A stretch of DNA of 64,000 nucleotides, taken from contig DAIMDW010000003.1 of the NCBI GenBank assembly GCA_036725605.1, positions 62,001 to 126,000 of the forward strand, given 5' to 3'. This DNA is from CALBTQ01 sp036725605 (GTDB lineage: Bacteria; Lernaellota; Lernaellaia; Lernaellales; Lernaellaceae). Made by a program: the position numbers and the translations under genes. Below, in pieces: positions 61,187-64,000 of this stretch. Under the pieces are notes generated by a model. That model searched no databases. It worked only from the letters and a program-made list of their open reading frames with translations, and had not been told where the DNA came from. The first letter of the stretch is position 1. Every line of letters begins with the position of its first letter.

Positions 61187-63603
61187 GGCGTTTCGACTCC
61201 GTCGGCGTTCGTGTTGCCATAACCGTCGTCGAACGCGCCGGCCGCGATGCGCACCGCCGTGATGTCCGCTTTGCGCTGCGGCAACTGGCCGATCAACGCA
61301 TGCGTGCCGGCATCGTAGGTCAGCGAGCATTCATCGGTGGTCGTGTCGCTCCATTCAACCACCGCCGTGGCCGCGCCGCCCGAGACAACCGCCGGATGCC
61401 CGCCGCCGGCCCAGGGAGAACGCATGCGGCGCGCGCCGACCGGGTCGGGCGGGTACGCGGCGGTCGCGCGGATAATCCACGCCTCGCCCGCCTGCTGCGC
61501 CGACAGAGCGTCAAGCGTCACCTCGTCGGTCGGCTGCAACTCGAACGCATCGGAATACACGGTGTAGGCCTGCACGCCCTGGTCGGTCTGCACCAAGCCG
61601 TTCACCGCGAAACGCAACGTTCCGGCCGGATCGTCCCACATCGTTTCCCAATCGACGGTGTATACGAAATCGCGTGACTGCGCCTGATGCTGCCACATGA
61701 ACGAGGGATCGGCGTCGAGGTGCACGGACATCTCCCACCCCTTTTCCGTGTAGGGCGCGCCGTTGGACCGCAAGACATCGACGAACGCGTCACCCTCCAG
61801 CCGCTGCAGGGTCACCGTGAAGCGATCCACCTCCGGGTGGCCGCCGTGCCAGGCGACCTTGACGGTCTGCAAGCGCCGGTACGACGCCTTGGGCTGCACG
61901 GCCATTTCGCCGCCGCGCTCGGACAACTCGGCGGTGAACGGTTCGTCGTCCTGGTAATACAGCTTCGGCGCCGGATCGGGCACGGGCGTCAGATCGTCGT
62001 TGCCCAACCGCAGCGCGAGGCGGCCGATTTCATCGGTCAGCCACGGCCCCATGCGCCAGCCGAACAGGCTGCCCTCGGTCTCGCCGCCGCCCTGCCACCA
62101 GTTCCAATCCTGTGGAATGTAGAAGATGTAATTTTGCGCGTAGCCGATCGTATTGGTCCGGGAAACGTCGACGTCCAGCGCCTCGGCCATCCGCTCGCGG
62201 ATATCCACCGCCAGGTGCGCCAGCGGTTCGCCGGGGACGGTGAAAAAGTATTGATCGCCGATTTGCGCCACGCTGACCGGCGACTGTTGGAACAATTCGA
62301 CGTAGCCGGCAAAGATCGGCCAGTTCAGATCGATCAGGCAACCCAAATAGCCGTCGACCAGCGTGGTGTCGGGCGCGTCGCAATCGGCAATGCTGCCGTG
62401 CAACTTGGACGGCAATGTGCCGCACAACATCGCGCCGCGTTGGTATTCCTGAAAATCGCCGGCCAGGTTGTATGCGCCGAATTCGCCGGGCTGATAGCCC
62501 AACGTCTCGCGGTCATGCGTATAACGCTGGGTGATGATTTTCAGCTCGGGCTGCGCTTGCGTAACAATGGTTTGCTCGACCTCGTGCACGATCTGCGCAA
62601 CGCTGTAACCGATCCAATCGTTGATTTGCGCGCGGCGATGACCGAGGTAACCCCACATTTGCGGCACCTGATCGCCCGCCGAGCCCTGCACGTAGATGGC
62701 GGTCACCGGCCGGTCGTAGAGCTTTTCCACCGCGCGCTCGACCGCGTCGGGCGCATCGCCGGTCATCTGAAAATCGGCGTAGCCGTAAATCACGCCGTGC
62801 ATCGCCATGCCGACCAATACAGCCAGCGGCTCGCCGTCGCTGTTTTCCACGCGACCGACCCACAGACGATTTTCCTTGAAGTCGCCCGGGCCGTCGTTGC
62901 AGCGCCGATCGGCGGTCAGCAGGTAATCGGGATCGAAGGGCTCGCGATATCCGAAGCCGATCTTCGCCGGTTGCAGATCGTCCAGCGCCGCCACGATCGT
63001 CTCGGCGACCGAAGCGGCCAGCCGATCGACGATCGCCTGATGGTAGATATCCATGCCCGCCACGCCCATGATCGTCGGCGCCGCCATGAACCGCGACGGT
63101 CCGCTGTGCGTGTGCGTGCCGATAAAAATCAGCGTGCGGTCCAGATCGATGCCCGTTTGCGCCAGCACCAGCTCGACCACCTGCGTGCGCAGGCTTTCGG
63201 TCACCCACGGCAGCGTGCCTTTGGCGATGACGATACGCCGCCCTCCGCGTTGCAGCACGAGCGTCTTGACGTTGGGCCGATCCAGATAGCCGGACGTGCC
63301 GCCCATCATTTGGCTGTAAGGGGACTTCGGGCCTACGCGCATACCGAAGCCGCCCATGGGCAGACCGATGGGCACATCCAGATAGTCGTCGGCGACGCCG
63401 GCAAGCAGCACGTCGCCGTCATCGTCGTCATCGTCCGTGGAATCATCATCGGCGGAATCGTCGTCATCATCGGCGGCGGCATCGTCATCGCCCGAATCGT
63501 CGTCGTCATCTTGGCCGCAACCGAATCCCGCAACAAAGGCGGTCGCCAACAACAGCAGCAGGAAGAAGTAGCGCACGCGAGACCTCCCTCGTTTCCCGAT
63601 CAT
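61183..63603 (-). CDS. Neutral ceramidase-like lipoprotein with Asp-rich linker
   Basis: An 806-residue protein with lipobox GFGC (Cys29) followed by GQDDDDD... to about 62. The mature domain has neutral/alkaline ceramidase hallmarks: VPIGLPMGGFGMR, the zinc motif FIGTHTHSGPSRF, a His in GMAMHGVIYG followed by TGD, QGSAGDQVPQ, FTVPGEPLAH and NYIFYIPQ. These correspond in order to the zinc ligands and active-site loops of the bacterial enzyme, so hydrolysis of an N-acyl amide is plausible. A C-terminal Ig-like region follows (about 570-800). The substrate could be ceramide or another lipid amide; no sphingolipid synthesis genes are evident beyond the distant SDR at 48952. Confidence 0.82.
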   Translation of the reverse strand: MIGKRGRSRVRYFFLLLLLATAFVAGFGCGQDDDDDSGDDDAAADDDDDSADDDSTDDDDDDGDVLLAGVADDYLDVPIGLPMGGFGMRVGPKSPYSQMMGGTSGYLDRPNVKTLVLQRGGRRIVIAKGTLPWVTESLRTQVVELVLAQTGIDLDRTLIFIGTHTHSGPSRFMAAPTIMGVAGMDIYHQAIVDRLAASVAETIVAALDDLQPAKIGFGYREPFDPDYLLTADRRCNDGPGDFKENRLWVGRVENSDGEPLAVLVGMAMHGVIYGYADFQMTGDAPDAVERAVEKLYDRPVTAIYVQGSAGDQVPQMWGYLGHRRAQINDWIGYSVAQIVHEVEQTIVTQAQPELKIITQRYTHDRETLGYQPGEFGAYNLAGDFQEYQRGAMLCGTLPSKLHGSIADCDAPDTTLVDGYLGCLIDLNWPIFAGYVELFQQSPVSVAQIGDQYFFTVPGEPLAHLAVDIRERMAEALDVDVSRTNTIGYAQNYIFYIPQDWNWWQGGGETEGSLFGWRMGPWLTDEIGRLALRLGNDDLTPVPDPAPKLYYQDDEPFTAELSERGGEMAVQPKASYRRLQTVKVAWHGGHPEVDRFTVTLQRLEGDAFVDVLRSNGAPYTEKGWEMSVHLDADPSFMWQHQAQSRDFVYTVDWETMWDDPAGTLRFAVNGLVQTDQGVQAYTVYSDAFELQPTDEVTLDALSAQQAGEAWIIRATAAYPPDPVGARRMRSPWAGGGHPAVVSGGAATAVVEWSDTTTDECSLTYDAGTHALIGQLPQRKADITAVRIAAGAFDDGYGNTNADGVETP

Positions 63604-63642
63604 CGATCCATGCTAATCGGAATGAAGTCGATTTCCAGTCCC

Positions 63643-63679
63643 AAAAAAGAAACCGGCGAAGATCGTCTCCGCCGGTTTC
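63643..63679 (-). terminator. Rho-independent terminator of the right-end gene
   Basis: On the minus strand GAAACCGGCG and CGCCGGTTTC form a 10-bp perfect stem with an 11-nt loop, followed by six T. It lies 23 bp past the stop of the truncated PKD gene. Confidence 0.88.
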
Positions 63680-63701
63680 CTTCATCAGTTCATCGGTTCA
63701 A

Positions 63702-64000
63702 TCAGCAACCGCAGCCGTCGTCGTCATCGTCGTCATCGTCATCGTCGTCGCTGAGCGTCGAATCGTCGTCATCGTCATCGTCGTCGTCATCATCGTCGTC
63801 ATCGTCATCATCGTCGTCGTCGCCGGTGGCCAGGACGATCACCTTCACCTGATCGGTGGCGCTCTCCTGCCCGTCGCTGACTTCCAGTTCGAAGAGATGC
63901 TCGCCCGCTTCCGCGGCCGCGAACGACGGCGCGGAGCCGTCCGCTCCGGTCAACGAAACGTCCGGACCGGAAACCTGCGACCAATCGAAGGTGATCGTGT
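63702..64000 (-). CDS. C-terminal part of a secreted PKD/REJ-domain protein with Asp-rich GCGC tail, 5' end outside window
   Basis: About 98 C-terminal residues are visible, open at the window edge. They show the end of a PKD/REJ-like Ig domain (TFDWSQVSGPDVSLTGADG, LFELEVSDGQESATDQVKVIV). Then follow about 20 consecutive Asp, STLS, 11 Asp and GCGC at the stop codon. There is no membrane helix or basic tail after the Asp tract, so this is not a PEP-CTERM, MYXO-CTERM or LPXTG signal. The same ending occurs on the S8 protein at 53554-57600. The Asp tract mixes GAC and GAT. Confidence 0.85.
   Translation of the reverse strand, partial: TITFDWSQVSGPDVSLTGADGSAPSFAAAEAGEHLFELEVSDGQESATDQVKVIVLATGDDDDDDDDDDDDDDDDDDDDSTLSDDDDDDDDDDDGCGC
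63714..63823 (-). repeat. Asp-codon tract (GAC/GAT) encoding the C-terminal acidic tail
   Basis: Two runs of Asp codons, 20 and 11 long, separated by STLS. Both Asp codons are used without a fixed DNA period, pointing to selection on the protein and not to simple slippage. Confidence 0.8.

Noticed and set aside
63714..63823. GTC/ATC-rich tracts (here and in every lipoprotein linker) as microsatellites or CRISPR-like repeats
   Set aside because: They are in-frame Asp codons with irregular GAC/GAT mixing and no spacer structure.
61687..63852. Plus-strand frame of 721 codons across the ceramidase-like and PKD genes
   Set aside because: It ends in long Ser/Ile/Val runs, which are Asp codons read backwards; it is not a gene.
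1..64000. tRNA, rRNA, transposase, integrase, phage or attachment sites
   Set aside because: I looked for tRNA T-loop-like sequences outside genes, transposase motifs and terminal repeats and found none that hold up.

Overview
The window (64 kb, high GC, strong third-position GC) looks like the chromosome of an uncultured Gram-negative bacterium. The evidence for two membranes is four FadL-type outer-membrane barrels, at least 13 lipoproteins and an RND-type exporter. The style is deltaproteobacterial or myxobacterial: long secreted lipoproteins with an Asp-rich linker right after the lipobox Cys, Cys-rich 'CNG' modules, VCBS/FG-GAP, Big_5 and PKD domains. Lineages such as Candidatus Lernaellota come to mind, but I cannot place the organism from sequence alone. 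I see no rRNA, tRNA, CRISPR, phage or insertion sequence; the gene order looks like ordinary chromosome.

Left end (1-6.3 kb): a minus-strand operon SDR dehydrogenase > TPP enzyme > aldehyde:ferredoxin oxidoreductase (the last cut by the window edge). Upstream of it lies a tandem inverted-repeat operator of TetR type. Then come a CPA1 Na+/H+ antiporter and a small RRM RNA-binding protein, which has a perfect 24-bp palindrome in its leader and a clean terminator.

6.5-25 kb: secreted Asp-linker lipoproteins with recognisable catalytic domains (metallophosphoesterase, ComEC-type metallo-beta-lactamase, LamG, beta-helix, GH2 glycosidase) alternate with cytoplasmic metabolism. The latter includes an acetoacetate decarboxylase-like protein plus a ketopantoate reductase-like protein, a type I glutamine synthetase lacking the adenylylation Tyr, a GMC oxidoreductase and an SGNH hydrolase. 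A six-PAS orphan histidine kinase sits at 14-17 kb.

25-49 kb: a two-gene cassette (FadL barrel, then Big_5 lipoprotein) occurs twice, at 25.3-29.3 and 44.7-48.7 kb. Between the copies lie an RND exporter followed by two further FadL-family barrels, more lipoproteins, a CMD/AhpD-like protein and a PaaK-like adenylate-forming ligase. This suggests heavy investment in moving hydrophobic compounds across the envelope.

49-64 kb: an SDR, an MFS transporter, an endonuclease/exonuclease/phosphatase lipoprotein and a 1348-residue subtilisin-like protein that ends in an Asp-rich tail plus GCGC. A short, Cys-rich, possibly translated ORF follows, then a translationally coupled pair (tandem ATP-grasp protein and P1/DmpA-type self-cleaving aminopeptidase), a neutral-ceramidase-like lipoprotein, and a truncated PKD protein with the same Asp-rich/GCGC C-terminus. 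The strongest candidates for something undescribed are the Asp-rich sorting signals, used at the N-terminus after a lipid-modified Cys and at the C-terminus before GCGC, and the small Cys-rich ORF beside the ATP-grasp/P1 pair.
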